DNA of 64,000 nucleotides from Sordaria brevicollis (lineage: Eukaryota > Ascomycota > Sordariomycetes > Sordariales > Sordariaceae): positions 930,001 to 994,000 of the forward strand of contig JAUTDP010000006.1 in the NCBI GenBank assembly GCA_033439795.1, read 5' to 3'. A model generated the notes under the pieces. It saw nothing but the letters and a program-made list of their open reading frames with translations, had not been told where the DNA came from and made no database searches. A program made the position numbers and the translations under genes. Of this stretch, positions 1 to 11,521 are shown piece by piece (within the stretch, counting starts at the first letter, position 1; every line of letters begins with the position of its first letter).

Positions 1-1827
1 CGGTAGGTTTTCTGGTCGTTTCTCTTTTCGGGAGAGCAAAGATGGCCGGCGTGGGAGCGAGGCTGAAGACTGAGACGCTGTTGAGTCAGTGGCCTCTATT
101 TCTCTTTGCTGGTTTCCTGTTAGGCGAGGAAAGCGTTCCACTGTATCTGGACCGTCATATTGCGAAGGAAAAGTAGCTGATTGTCCTGACTGTGTTGAAG
201 AGCTCGCAGCGAACCCATCTGAGCGAGCCTGTGCTTCTCCCTGTTCGTAGACACTCTTCAGCTTCTCCAGTATAGGTTGGTATGGCACATCTTCGGCTGT
301 TGTGAGCTCCCGTCGAACGGTTCTCGAAGGAACTGCGGCAAGGTTCCGTTCGTGATCACTGATATCAGAGATGACCTCCGCATCAGAGACCTGCCGTGGC
401 GGCTCTCTCGGCTTTTGTAACCAAGATGGAATACTAGATGGCTTGGGGCCGACAACCGACAGCTTCGACTTGAAATCGTCGAGCAAGTCCTTGTAATCAC
501 CCTGTAGCTCATGAGGCGTTGCAGGTTTCAGGAGAGTAAGCCTTCTCGCCGTCCGGCCGCGGTGTATAGCTTCATGTCCCCTAAGCCGAAGATCAATCCC
601 CGTCGATTTGGGTTCTGGGATCGACTGCTTAATGGTGGCCTCTTTACTGGTTTTTCCGAACATCTGCTGCCGGAACGTCTGCCATTTCTGGAGTCTTTCC
701 TTTTGACTGTTCACTCGGTCATTAAGCTCGTCCAGCAGCCAATCTGACTTCTCCTCAAGCTCTGAAGCGCGACCAGTTTGAACGCGGCGCCAGACCTTGT
801 CAAAAGGCACAGACGCGACACCACCCTTTTGGGAATCCTTATCGCCATGTAAAAGTGTCTCCAGCCACCGCTCGTTACCAGACCAGTTGTTTCGCACAGT
901 CCTCCATACATCAAGCTTGACGTCATGAGATATTACTTTTCCATCGTTTTGGCGCCTCCTTTGAGCAGCTTGAGCTCGCCGCCGTCGGTCAGCAATAGCT
1001 TGTTCTTTGACCTTCAGCAAGTCTGAAAATTCCCTGTATCTTTCCCTTGTAGCCTTCTTTTCGTTCAAAGTACGGCAGAGGGAGGCTCTGTGGGCGAGAA
1101 TGAGAGCTGTGAGTTCTGATCGGTCGCCCGAGTACCCACGGTTTTCGAGAGCCAGCGCTTGAGCTAGGGCAGGATGCCTTTTTCGTGGATCATGCTTCTG
1201 TTGCTCTGCTACCACTTTTTTGAGCACTGCCGCCGAGAAGACAGCCAGAATTTCCTCCAGCCTCTCACCCTTGCACTCATCGAGCATTGTCTTGCGCACT
1301 ATCGCATCCCGGCCAAGCACGCCATTCTTCTTTGCCTGTTCCAGACTCCGGACGAGGGCGGCACGCAGGTTGAGGGATTGGACATTTTCGAGAGGTGGAA
1401 AGAAAGGCTTGAGCTTGTTCCGGGTTTCTTCGGGGTCCCAAATGTTGAAGAGTTGATAGAGGGCCCATTCAACGCAGTGGATGCGTTTCTTCTGACCTTG
1501 GGCTGCATCTTTTACGCTGAAGGTGGCCTGGTTGATGTCGGGCCAATCCGGGAGCAAGTCCAGATCAAGCAATCGAAGGTTGGTGAGAAATAAGGAGATG
1601 TTGGAAACATGGGAGACATGAGATCCGTTCGAAGTTGAGCTGGTTGATGACGGCGGGGCAGTTGTGCTATTGATGGAGCTGGTGTAAGTGGTGTGACTGG
1701 CATGACTGGTAGCTGAAGCGGTGCTCCGGGAGAATCCTATAGGTTTGCTAAAGCTGCTGCTGCTCGTCCCAGTTGATCGGACAGGTTTGGTGCGAGCGAC
1801 GTTGGAAGATACTTGGTGACTGGCCAT
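1..1827 (-). CDS. HAUS augmin-like complex subunit 6 (HAUS6-type), 3' end outside window
   Basis: One continuous minus-strand frame of 609 codons runs from the ATG at 1827 to the window edge with no stop, so the C-terminus is missing. Residues 1-70 are Ser/Thr-rich. From about residue 78 (SLFLTNLRLLDLDLLPDWP) to about 300 the sequence resembles the HAUS6 N-terminal family: a Leu-rich start, then VEWALYQLFNIWDPEETRNK, then a charged helical stretch. The remainder is basic and coiled-coil-like. HAUS6 is a subunit of augmin, which recruits gamma-tubulin to spindle microtubules and is expected at the spindle in the nucleus. The start is favoured by the ACC-ATG context. No intron is needed. The family call rests on remembered sequence pattern, not on a search. 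Confidence 0.75.
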   Translation of the reverse strand, partial: MASHQVSSNVARTKPVRSTGTSSSSFSKPIGFSRSTASATSHASHTTYTSSINSTTAPPSSTSSTSNGSHVSHVSNISLFLTNLRLLDLDLLPDWPDINQATFSVKDAAQGQKKRIHCVEWALYQLFNIWDPEETRNKLKPFFPPLENVQSLNLRAALVRSLEQAKKNGVLGRDAIVRKTMLDECKGERLEEILAVFSAAVLKKVVAEQQKHDPRKRHPALAQALALENRGYSGDRSELTALILAHRASLCRTLNEKKATRERYREFSDLLKVKEQAIADRRRRAQAAQRRRQNDGKVISHDVKLDVWRTVRNNWSGNERWLETLLHGDKDSQKGGVASVPFDKVWRRVQTGRASELEEKSDWLLDELNDRVNSQKERLQKWQTFRQQMFGKTSKEATIKQSIPEPKSTGIDLRLRGHEAIHRGRTARRLTLLKPATPHELQGDYKDLLDDFKSKLSVVGPKPSSIPSWLQKPREPPRQVSDAEVISDISDHERNLAAVPSRTVRRELTTAEDVPYQPILEKLKSVYEQGEAQARSDGFAASSSTQSGQSATFPSQYDGPDTVERFPRLTGNQQREIEATDSTASQSSASLPRRPSLLSRKEKRPENLP

Positions 1828-3106
1828 GGTGACATTCTACTTGGGTCCGTTGTATGACACCAAGCGTGTCTTGGTTATTGCTCAAGAAGAGGAGGCTGGA
1901 AGAAGGACAACTTGGAAGTTTAAAAGGAAGGCAGATGGAGCAGGGAGCTAGACCGCATCAGACCCGGAAGGTTGGGAACACGAAGTATTGGCAACGGCAG
2001 CTTTCGAGGTGATGGTGACAGTAGTTGCGACAGACGAAAAGAAAGACGGTCGCAGTGTCCGAGACCTTTTCCTCAGCTCCTGGAGCACATGCGTTACTGT
2101 AGTACTCGTATAATGTCCGCCGTTGAGAATAAAGAAAGAAAGAATCCAGATGGCTGGGATTACGGTTAAAATTCAACCATAGACGTGTAGAAGAATGTGG
2201 TTGCCAACTCAGACGTGTTACCGCTGCAGTGAGCTACAGGTAATGACAACTGAATGCCTTCCACTCTTTCGTTCGCGGTCGCCAGCAACAGCGAGTGAGA
2301 TGACTTGGTGGTTGTTCCTGCTCAGCAAATTCCAGGTCATTCATCGAACACGGCAGCAATTCTTTCCGCTATAGTGAGAAATGGAATGGAACCTGACTAA
2401 GACGTTGGAAAAATAACAAAAGAAAGAAGTCGCGATGAAGGGAAGAAGTAGAGGTAAGAACGGAAGGTGGGATGGAATCCGATGATGGAAGATGGAATGC
2501 GCGAGCTCGGAATGGGTACCGATAAGCGCTGTGCAAGCTGCTTATCGCTATATAACCTGTAGGGTTAGGGTTATGCGTCGCCGATGGTGAACAGTTGCGC
2601 ACATTCTCCCTTCCAACCCGTCTCAATTTCCTCACGCTTTCACCACAATCCAAATCACGTACGCACTTTGCTCAAGCGGCCGCAAAATAACCATCTTCTG
2701 CCTCAAACTCAAACCGACCATTTACTTTTCTTTCTAGAGGTTGTCCATCTTAATTACTTGTCGCAATAAGCTGCTCGACGCCTCTAACACCACTGTCATG
2801 GACATTCTATCCATTCCATGTCTTTGACGTCTTCCCCAATAGCCCGGCAGGGAGCGCCCGCCTCCAGTGAGCTTTTACAAATTCGCGATCTCTTCAACCA
2901 GGGGGCACCCGCGCTCGACCTTCCATGATCATATCTCGTCGTTCAAATCTTTCTCCTAGATTTCTTCTCCCAGCCAACACGGATTTACAGCCCATTCTGC
3001 CTGACCTTTGTTGATGGCGTGGTGTCTCGCCAACCTCTACTCAAAGCCTTCGCAAGAGGTTGTCTCTACCCAGCATATCGAACTCTCGTCTGCCTTCTGT
3101 CCCAAA
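1828..3106. other. Intergenic region with no supported gene
   Basis: This holds the promoter and 5' leader of the HAUS6-like gene and the 3' flank of the next gene. Short ORFs occur on both strands but overlap one another and show no family pattern. The only distinct motif is a telomere-like repeat at 2560-2573. Confidence 0.5.
2560..2573 (+). repeat. Interstitial telomere-like motif
   Basis: The sequence TAGGGTTAGGGTTA is two tandem TTAGGG units, the usual filamentous-fungal telomere repeat, inside an intergenic region. Such motifs can be Myb-type protein binding sites in promoters; that role here is inference. Confidence 0.6.
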
Positions 3107-3679
3107 TCAATCCCTTTCGACCCTTGGTGTGGCATGCGCGCTCTCACTCAACGACTCGTTACTCTCAACAACCCGCTTCTCATGGATGGTATTTGTCGTG
3201 GTAGCCGTATACGGCCTCATCTCCATAGTCTGCTGCATAGCCGGCTGTATGTTCTGGACGCTGCTGCCGCCGCCGATTTGAACGATCCGCCTTGACTCCT
3301 CCTTCCTGGTCTTTTCCAGCTCATACACCTCGTCGCTGATGCAAGGCTCGCACGAGATGCAGCTGCACCCACACAATCGAGGTCCAGCGTGGGGCTGTCT
3401 TCCTCCAAACCAGTACGAACCGCAACAGGTCGTTGCTTTGACGATAGTGGGAGATCGGGCGCAGAGGTTCCAGAAGGCGATGAAGGGCCAGAAGATGAAG
3501 GCGGCGATGAACAGTAGGACGGTGATCAGTGTTGAGAGGAAGCCGCTGTTTTGGAGGGTTGGCGAGCGCCGACGGGCTTCGAGTGGGAGCAGGCGGTGGT
3601 AGTAGACTGCCATGCCCAGGGACGTGAGTCCCCACATGATGCAGGCCACGACGATGACGAATACTTCGGAGAAGAGCAT
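3107..3679 (-). CDS. Small two-helix membrane protein with Cys-rich segment, function unknown
   Basis: A single-exon 190-residue frame starts at the ATG at 3679. I do not recognise the family. Two hydrophobic segments are visible, residues about 4-27 (VFVIVVACIMWGLTSLGMAV) and about 48-73 (LITVLLFIAAFIFWPFIAFW), which would make a hairpin in a membrane. They are followed by a Cys-rich stretch containing CGCSCISCEPC near residue 105, which could be palmitoylated or bind metal. The last 80 residues are polar and low in complexity. The clear hydrophobic pattern makes a real gene likely. A longer overlapping frame starting at 3725 is out of register and is treated as a shadow. Confidence 0.6.
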   Translation of the reverse strand: MLFSEVFVIVVACIMWGLTSLGMAVYYHRLLPLEARRRSPTLQNSGFLSTLITVLLFIAAFIFWPFIAFWNLCARSPTIVKATTCCGSYWFGGRQPHAGPRLCGCSCISCEPCISDEVYELEKTRKEESRRIVQIGGGSSVQNIQPAMQQTMEMRPYTATTTNTIHEKRVVESNESLSESAHATPRVERD

Positions 3680-6600
3680 TGTGAGGGATGTTCTCTTTCT
3701 CTTGGCTGGTGTTTGTGCTTGGCACCCGGTGCTGGGGCTGGGGTTGCTGCTGAAGCTGAAGCTGGTTCAGAATTTGATGATGAAGCTGATGACGGTGATG
3801 CTGAAATCCTGGGATTTAAGAATAGGAGAGCGATGGAGATGAGATCTTGCTAGTAAAAGCTCCCTCGATTTGAGAGAAGCGGCAAAGCGCTCAGGATATA
3901 TAACAGCTCCATCTGGACAGTCAAGAAGGCCCGAACCGCTGCCGAAGCTTTTGGTTTTTTTCTCCTTCGCACGGATATTGTGATATTTCGCAACGGCCGA
4001 GGCAAGATAGGTCTCGGAACGGGAGGGTCTGAGACACTGCGTGGCACGCAACCTGTGGTGAGCTTTTGGCCCTCTACACCACGTTTCTGACACTTGCGAC
4101 TCAACGGCGTGCTTGGAAAGAAGCAATGGTTTCCGAGACAGTTTGATCGAATTGTATACTCCCTTACATGTTGCTTACTGACGGTACTGTCGTCTAGTAA
4201 GACTAATGCGAGACTTTTGCTAATTCGGTCGATCACTTAGAGAATCTTTCCTAGGTTTGGAACCCAGAGCAGCTTCTAGCTTTGTAACGCGCTGAGAAAG
4301 CAACGGTATCGTGCATACCGGGCAAATTACACAATGGTGTTGTGCTTGGGCAATCGCAACATTGGGCATCACTAAAATTCAAACTCTACGGCATACATAC
4401 TCAGCTGACTGTGGGTAGGGCTGACTGTATATGCGCAAAAGTCCCATCTGTCTGGGGTTGATTACTCGCACATGAAATTTGCGCCGTTGACATGTCTACC
4501 CGCGTTGACGGCGACATGCGGCCTCGCGGAGAGACCAGAAACAACATATGCATTGCAGCAAACATATTCTGGGGCCCCTTTTCATCATGGCGCCCGACGC
4601 CGTATCCGTGCAACCTGAGGTGACCTCTGACCCAGGATGGAGGTTTTACCAAACAAAAATGCGAGTTAGACAAAACTGCATCTTTCCTCTTTCCCAGTTC
4701 TACCATGTGGAACATCAAGTCGTTGACCCCCATTCACGGTAGCTTGGATCAAGGAGTGATTCGAGGAGCACCGAGCGTCCAGCCCCAGTCTCCCATCTCT
4801 TTGGTTTCAGCAATCCCAAGTGGAATCGCGCAGCTGGAGCGAAGTCGTTGAAAGCACAATGAGACTTCAGGCCGATCATTATATCCTTTCCTGCGGGCTG
4901 TATAGAGAGCGACACTCGTGCGTGTTTGGAGACGATGGAGCAGCATTCCGTCGAATCATAGAGACCACTCACCTCTAGGTATATCCTCCATTCATCCAAT
5001 GCATGGAGTCTGGACCTTGCGGCAGGGTATATCAATCAACCCCGACGCCATCTCAAGGTCGCTCGCCAAACCTTAATCTGGCGTCTTCCCCGACATCTTA
5101 TATCCGACTCGCCTCTAGGCACTAATCAGGGGCAACATGCTGTCGGGTACTTTACACCACATTCCATTGCCTTCCTCCCTTGGCCCTTCATCCCCTGATT
5201 ACCTACATTACGACCTTCTCTATAGGAGGAGCTCAAAAGGGTTAGGGTTAGGTATATGCAGAGAGAAAGGGGACCAGCAAATGAAATGAGTTGTGCGGTC
5301 CAGATCGGGCGATGGAGGGTGGCGATCCATTTCGGCAGCTAACCGGGTGGACCCACTCGCTGGAGATTAGCACTGCACCTGTCACAGCCTGTCACAGCGC
5401 CGGACCACTGCAACGTGCGCTCCGGTTTTGCCAAGATGGTTGCAGCCAAAGCCCGAAGCAGCAAGGCCGCCAGGGGTAAAATTCAGTTTAATTTTCGGCT
5501 CCGTTGTTTGAGCTTCTTCTCGTCTTTTCCCAAGACTGCCTGCCAGGTGGGGTTGGACTCCTCGGTTTGGGACTCGAGCGGGCGACTCCATCATCACGAA
5601 CTAAAGTTCGAAGGGAGAGCGGACCCTTCGTACTCGAACGGCGAGAGATTTCATCAAAGGGAAGTGGAATGGTGGATGAGAATCCGAGAAACTGGAGAAA
5701 GTTCAAAGTGGAGTGAAGACGGCCTGGAAAAGGTTAGCCACTCATTGTTCATCTCCGGCCTCCCGTTCGTCTGTTCGTCTTTTGATGATGCCTCCGATTG
5801 CCTGCCCCAAAAAGGTCGAGGATTGCTTGGTTCATTTTGCGCTTGTCCGTGTTTCACCTTTCGACGACAAAGCTTGCCAAAGCCCTGCCAAAACACGACT
5901 CGATTGGATGCCGACTTGGAAGATCTGAAGCGGCATTCCCATCATACGGTATTTATGGAATCTCTGATTCTTGGTTGTTGGGACGAAACTCTTTGTTCAA
6001 GATTCCGTCCCCAAGTCTCCAATATGTAATCCACATCCGCATGTCCGTGGGGGAAATGGGATGGATTGATGGACAGGATGAACGGTGCGCCGAGATCCAA
6101 TCTGATACAGTTCCCTGCTCTTGGTAACTTTGTAGGTATACCTACATACAGTGAGAGAAGCCATTGTCTTGGGTTGATGGGGTTTGATCAACCGCGAAAT
6201 GAGTTCATGGCGGTATCAAATCTTTTTGCATCTTGGTATTATATACCTTGGCGGACGTAACTGTGCGTCGCCCATTCTCCCCCATTTACAAGAACATCTT
6301 GTCTTAACAACAGTCTAAAGACTAGCGCTTTCTATCTCTAGCGATGAGGTGCACCAAGCCCACAATCATCATGCACAACAACAGCTGGCAGTGAAAGACT
6401 GGAGAGAGACGAAGCCATCACAGTGTGGTGTGCCTGACAGGAACCTGGTTGACCTGGACAGAGTGGAAACCAAGAATGGAGCAGACGGAGCCCAGATGGA
6501 GGCCAGTCGCGGGAATTGGGGAGGACGGGATTGCCATGATACGCCGACGACCAACACGGGTTTGCCAGGGAATCGCTGAATAAGATAGGGCCAAGCTGTG

Positions 6601-7041
6601 TCGGCGACAGCCCATTGGTCCCGACGGGCATTCCAAGAGCCTTCCAAGGAATCCCAAGATTCTTGTCACCAAATGGCTGGCATTGGCTGGCGTCGGACCT
6701 CGTCTTGGACAGTGGCTATGCACCGCCAACCAACATTGGTCCCGAACCGGTTTTAACCTCCCTTTTTCTCCCTGGGGAAACACGAGAAATACTCTACTCT
6801 CTTCCTTCTCTTTTCTTAAAACATCTTCACCAGTCTGTCGCTAAACCCCCCCTTCTTTCTGCAACAACGATTATTCTTTGTTGCACCTTCTTCATCCCTC
6901 ACTGCCATAGCGCTCGTTTGTATGGCATTTTAAAATCGCGTTATTTTTTATTCTATAATCAACACCGTTCACGCCCTTCTTCCGCCCGTTTGACAGTAAC
7001 AACGATTATTTATCTGGACAACCACAACTACAACCATCAAA
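3680..7041. other. Long intergenic region with no supported gene
   Basis: This 3.4-kb stretch holds the upstream region of the small membrane-protein gene on the left and the promoter of the GH72 gene on the right. Several ORFs of 60-200 codons are present on both strands, but they overlap heavily and show no hydrophobic, repeat or family pattern. The last 250 bases before 7042 are rich in C and T with CAA runs, typical of the leader of a strongly expressed fungal gene. Confidence 0.5.
5238..5252 (+). repeat. Interstitial telomere-like motif
   Basis: The sequence AGGGTTAGGGTTAGG contains two and a half TTAGGG units in the intergenic region. It is the second such motif in the first 6 kb. Confidence 0.6.
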
Positions 7042-8569
7042 ATGCGTTCCACCATCATCATTACCGCCCTCGCGGCGGCTGGTTCCGTCAACGCCGGTGT
7101 TGCCGGCACTAAGAACACTAAGCGTGCTACCGTTACTCCCATCACCACCAAGGGTAACGCCTTCTTCAAGGGTGAAGAGAGATTCTACGTTCGCGGTATC
7201 GCTTACCAGCCCGGTGGCTCTTCCGCTAACCTTGTATGGACTCCCTCAACATCAACTTCAATCGGAGTTATGAGATGATTAACACAATCTGTTTAGGATC
7301 CCCTTGCCGACCCCAAGATCTGCCTTGAGGATATCAAGCGCTTCGCCGATCTTGGCATCAACGTTGTCCGTGTCTACTCTACCGACAACACCAAGGACCA
7401 CAAGGAGTGCATGGAGGCCCTCGCTGATGCCGGTATCTACGTCGCCCTCGACGTCAACAACCCCAAGTACTCCATCAACCGCGAGCACCCCCACCCCTCC
7501 TACAACGCCGTCTACCTCCAGAGCGTCTTCGCCACCATCGACGAGTTCGCCAAGTACGACAACACCTTCGCCTTCTTCTCCGGAAACGAGGTCATCCACG
7601 ATGAGGCCGAGTCCACTCTCGCCGCTCCTTACGTCAAGGCCACCGACCGCGACATGAGGGCCTACATCAAGGCGCGCAAGTACCGCCCCATCCCCGTCGG
7701 CTACTCGGCCGCCGACGTGTCCAAGAACCGCATGCAGACGGCCAAGTACTTCAACTGCGGCACCGACGAGGAGCGCTCCGACTTCTTCGCCTTCAACGAC
7801 TACTCGTGGTGCAAGTCCAGCTTCAAGACCTCCGGCTGGGACGTCAAGGTCAAGAACTTCACCGACTACGGCCTGCCCATCTTCCTGTCCGAGTACGGCT
7901 GCACCATCAACGGCCGCGACTTCCACGAGGTCGAGGCGCTGATGAGCGACAAGATGACCGGTGTCTACTCGGGCGGTCTCATGTACGAGTACACCATGGA
8001 GGAGAACGGATACGGAATCGTCAACATCACCAAGGGCAAGTCCATCACCGACCAGACCGGCAAGCGCATCGAGCTGCCCGAGTTCAAGGCCTACAAGGAG
8101 GCCCTCGAGGAGTTCCCCGCCCCCAAGGGCGATGGCGGCTACGTCAAGACCACCAAGGCTCAGGAGTGCCCTCCCGCCGATGACGACTGGCTCGTCGAGA
8201 ACTCTGATCTTCCCGAGTTCCCTGCTGAGGCCAAGAAGGTAAGCTTCATTTTTCCACACATGCATCAATAACAGAAGCCCGAAACTAACTCTCTGATGAT
8301 AGTACCTTGAGAACGGCGCTGGCAAGGGTCCCGGTCTTGATGGTGACGGCTCCCAGTGGGCCGGCGAGGCTCCCCCCGAGTCCGGCACCATCGGCACCGG
8401 CTCCGGCGGTTCTGGCTCTGGCACCGGCACCGGTTCCGGCTCCGGCGCCTCCTCCTCTCCCACCGACAACGCCGCTGGCTTCGCCGTCGCTGGCCCCATC
8501 AACAAGGCTCCCTTCGTCGTCACCGGCCTTGCTGTCCTCTTCACCCTCGTCGGTGCTGTTGCTCTCTAA
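7042..8569 (+). CDS. 1,3-beta-glucanosyltransferase, GH72, GPI-anchored (GEL/GAS type)
   Basis: Exons 7042-7233, 7297-8238 and 8303-8569 join to 466 residues. The protein has a signal peptide (residues 1-18), a GH72 catalytic domain from about 30 to 340 (YQPGG, DVNNPKYSINR), a Gly/Ser/Thr-rich linker from about 395 to 430, and a hydrophobic tail typical of GPI-anchor addition. The two catalytic glutamates of the family are visible in SGNEV (about Glu162) and LSEYGC (about Glu263). The enzyme cuts and religates beta-1,3-glucan to lengthen chains in the cell wall. There is no C-terminal Cys-rich X8/CBM43 module, so it belongs to the short GEL1-like type. Intron 1 has a less common GTATGG donor. 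Intron 2 has GTAAGC, an ACTAAC branch site and a TAG acceptor. Codon use is strongly C-ending, suggesting high expression. Confidence 0.93.
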
Positions 8570-9827
8570 ATTTAGGGTTGCGACAGACTGTATTTGAGTG
8601 TAGAGTAATGGAGATGCGTTGTTTCAACTTTATGTGCATAGTAGTATTATACCATTACCTAGTTGTACGAAGATACATATAGACCCATGGGAGATGGAAG
8701 CACGGATTGGATGAGTTTTTTTTTTTTTTTTTTTTTTTGCTGGATTTCGAGCCCGCTTTCTTGTTGTTGATCGGTTAGATACTCTCTCACGCGGGTTGTT
8801 TTCACGGCGTCCTGCTTTTGTTGTTCGCTTCTAATAAATGGTTAATAAGAACCGGTTAATCAAGTTTCGCGCGGTTCATTCCAATGTTTGTTGTTGCTAT
8901 TGTTATTGTTGTGGTTGCTGTTGTTGTCTGTCGGTGTGTAGGTGCTGGGTTTGATGTGTCGTCGTCGTCCACTTTGACGATCCCTGGCACATCACTTGCC
9001 TTCTTTGTGTCTGAAGCATACGTTGTCGCACATCAGGGTTGATCCGGGTTGGGTATGCGGCGAAACTTTCCATGATGTTCAGCGATTGTCGGATTTACCG
9101 TACATCATTTCACGACTCGGGTATCCTGTTTCTCTCAACCTCACTGGTTGTTGAACGGACTGAGATCGACCGACCTGGTGAGATCATGATAATCGATGCC
9201 GACTCAATTCTGACTTCACATCATCATGGCCTTCTCAACTTGAGGCGCATAAAATCCGAACAGGTGAAGTAACGAAGGAGCACAAATGTCAACACCTGCC
9301 TGGTGTATCTTCGAAAATCAATCAGTCGGCTGCAACTCCCTTCTTCCAACTTTCTTGCGAAGTGGTCGGCGATGAATCCCATCATCTCGGTGCCGAACGG
9401 AAGACGAACATACATAAACCTAGCTGGCAGCCACGCACCATGTCGTTCGTCATAAGGACCTGGCTTTCGAATCATAACTTCCCTGTCAGTTTTGGAGTTG
9501 AGGTGCTTGAGGAGGAAATGGGAAAGCGCACAGTTTGACGGGAGTGAGGCGTTCAGATGGCAAGTGCCATTGCTGAGGGAAAGAGCATCACGACGAAGCT
9601 TGCCCGAAATAATGTGCGGAGATGGATGGGGTCAGCGGTTTATCCTCTTCACCTTTCACCTTTCTCCATCTTCTTGTTGTGCTTCATTCTCTTCGCTCAT
9701 CCCAAAGTGGCATTCTTGCTGGCAAGCTGCTTTTGCTCGATGACACGCCTTTTCGAGCTCATACGAATACCATCTTCATCATCATTAGCTGATGTTCACC
9801 ACCGCGGGTGAACGCGCACTCGTTCAA
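8570..9827. other. Intergenic region, including a 23-T tract
   Basis: No supported gene lies between the GH72 stop and the next start. An uninterrupted run of 23 T lies at 8716-8738 in the 3' flank of the GH72 gene. GTT and TTG-rich simple sequence follows around 8880-8950. Confidence 0.5.
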
Positions 9828-10863
9828 ATGGCTATCCTTTCTTTGGCAAAGCTTGCCGCCCTCGTGGGTATCTGTACGTCCGGCCTCTGTACATTGTCTT
9901 TGCAGTCTCCTATGTATATCACCTTGGACACGTTATGCTAATGAATCCCGTCTCTAGTTTGCTTCATGTTCGGCGTTCAGGGTCGTTCTACTGTGAATCA
10001 CCGATTTGGCTCTCCCGATCGCAGTCAAGATCTACATTTTGCCCAGAGAGAGAAATATGATGACCCACCGTTGACGATGGATCAGAAGCACTACCTACAC
10101 ATCCACGGGTTAATCGCTTCCATCGCCTTCATTCTTTTCCCTCTCGGCTCTACCTTGATTCGCTTGCTACCTGGACGCATGGCCCTTTTCGCCCATGCTT
10201 TCTGGCAGCTTTTTTCGCTACTCGTCTTCCTAGCCGCCGTCGCAGTTGGCATTCACGTCATCTCAGACAGGCTGGAGATGGTAAGTATCTGCTTCTCACT
10301 CCCCCAACATTCACTTGTGTTTTGGTGTTTCTTTATCCCGTCCAAATAAGAAAGACTGACGCTTTACTACTATGAAGATGAGGAAAGGGAAGTTCAACCT
10401 CCATCCGATCATCGGCATGTTTGTTCTCGCCCTCCTGTTCATTCAACCCCTAGTTGGCTTTTTCCATCACAAGGAACACAAGAGAGATCACCGCCGCGGA
10501 TTTTGGTCAGCCCTTCACCTTGTCATTGGAAGGACAGCCATCACAATTGGATTGATCAATGGCTACCTGGGCCTGATGGCAGCAAGCAATATGGACGACG
10601 ATGTAGGGCAGAGGTTCAAAACAGCCTATGTCGCCATCGCGCTGACGCTTTGGCTACTATGGACTGCCCTGTCAATGTGGTGGGAGTGGAAAAGGCACAG
10701 AACACATAGAGCGGAGAAGGAGTTGAAGCGTGCCCTGGCCGAAGATGGAACAGGCGTTGGTGCCGACCGCGAAATGAATGGGATAGATGATAGGAGACCG
10801 ATCGGAGATCGTACCGGCCCAAGGGCAACCAGGAAGGGCAAGAGATCAAGGTCAAAAGATTGA
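9828..10863 (+). CDS. Cytochrome b561-domain integral membrane protein
   Basis: Exons 9828-9867, 9958-10280 and 10378-10863 join to 282 residues, with phases matching at both junctions (phase 1, then 0). The first exon encodes a short hydrophobic start. About five hydrophobic segments follow. Histidines in HYLHIHGLIASIAF, FAHAFWQLF, HPIIGMFVLALL and LHLVIGRTAI lie where the b561/FRRS1-like family carries its haem ligands. The tail is basic and disordered (RATRKGKRSRSKD). Proteins of this type move electrons across a membrane, often with ascorbate or a secreted redox partner; the partner is unknown here. An in-frame ATG at 9792 would add 12 residues. Intron 1 has a GTATCT donor and a GCTAATG branch site; intron 2 has a GTAAGT donor. 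Confidence 0.8.
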
Positions 10864-11521
10864 GGCCCATGAGGTTTAATGTCGGAGTTGATCGGGTGAC
10901 GAGTTGGTGTGTCATGGTGATGGTTGAAGTCTTGCCCTCTTAATGACCTCGAAGGAGTCTTGGATGTTTTTTTCGGTCCACAACCTGTTAAGAAGCAGTC
11001 GATGAAAATAGCTTTAAACAATAATTGATATCCACCGCGCAAGAAAATGTCTCACCGGATCATTCCGTCAATACCACAGCTTTCACTGCTGTGTTGTATG
11101 ATCTCCAGCCCGCCACATTTCGCCTAGTTAAATGACTTCATTCGCTTCATCACACCACCCGACTTGCTCTTCTCCCTCTGCGGATCCAATACCATGGGCC
11201 CATGCTCCATCACCATATACAAACATGAGCTGCGCCCCAATGACAAAACCATGAACCCTGAGAAACATCATCAATTCATCACGATCACTGCCGTACACTG
11301 CCAAAAGAGCCGCAGCACAGCAAATCCGGTACCTATGATCACGAACCGCCAACCGAATAAACCATCAAAAGAGAAATCCTCCGAGTCCGAACCGGACTAA
11401 ACTAAACCGAGACGGGTCCGGGAAACCAGACGGACGGGGATTGTGAACAACCACGGCTCGCTCATACAGTGAAGAGTCGTGGGCACAGCCTCACACTCCC
11501 ACAATTCATATCAACATCAAG
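10864..11521. other. Intergenic region with no supported gene
   Basis: It holds the 3' flank of the b561 gene and a short gene-poor stretch. The small ORFs around 11128-11400 overlap on both strands and have no recognisable features. Confidence 0.45.

Noticed and set aside
5415..6029. Plus-strand ORF of 204 codons.
   Set aside because: No family pattern, several overlapping ORFs of similar length on both strands, and no splice or promoter support.
6615..7112. Plus-strand ORF of 165 codons overlapping the GH72 start.
   Set aside because: It lies in the pyrimidine-rich leader in another frame and has low-complexity His/Tyr/Asn content.
7279..8544. Minus-strand ORF of 421 codons opposite the GH72 gene.
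   Set aside because: It is the antisense shadow of a strongly C-ending coding sequence, with simple Glu/Pro/Val/Gly-rich composition.
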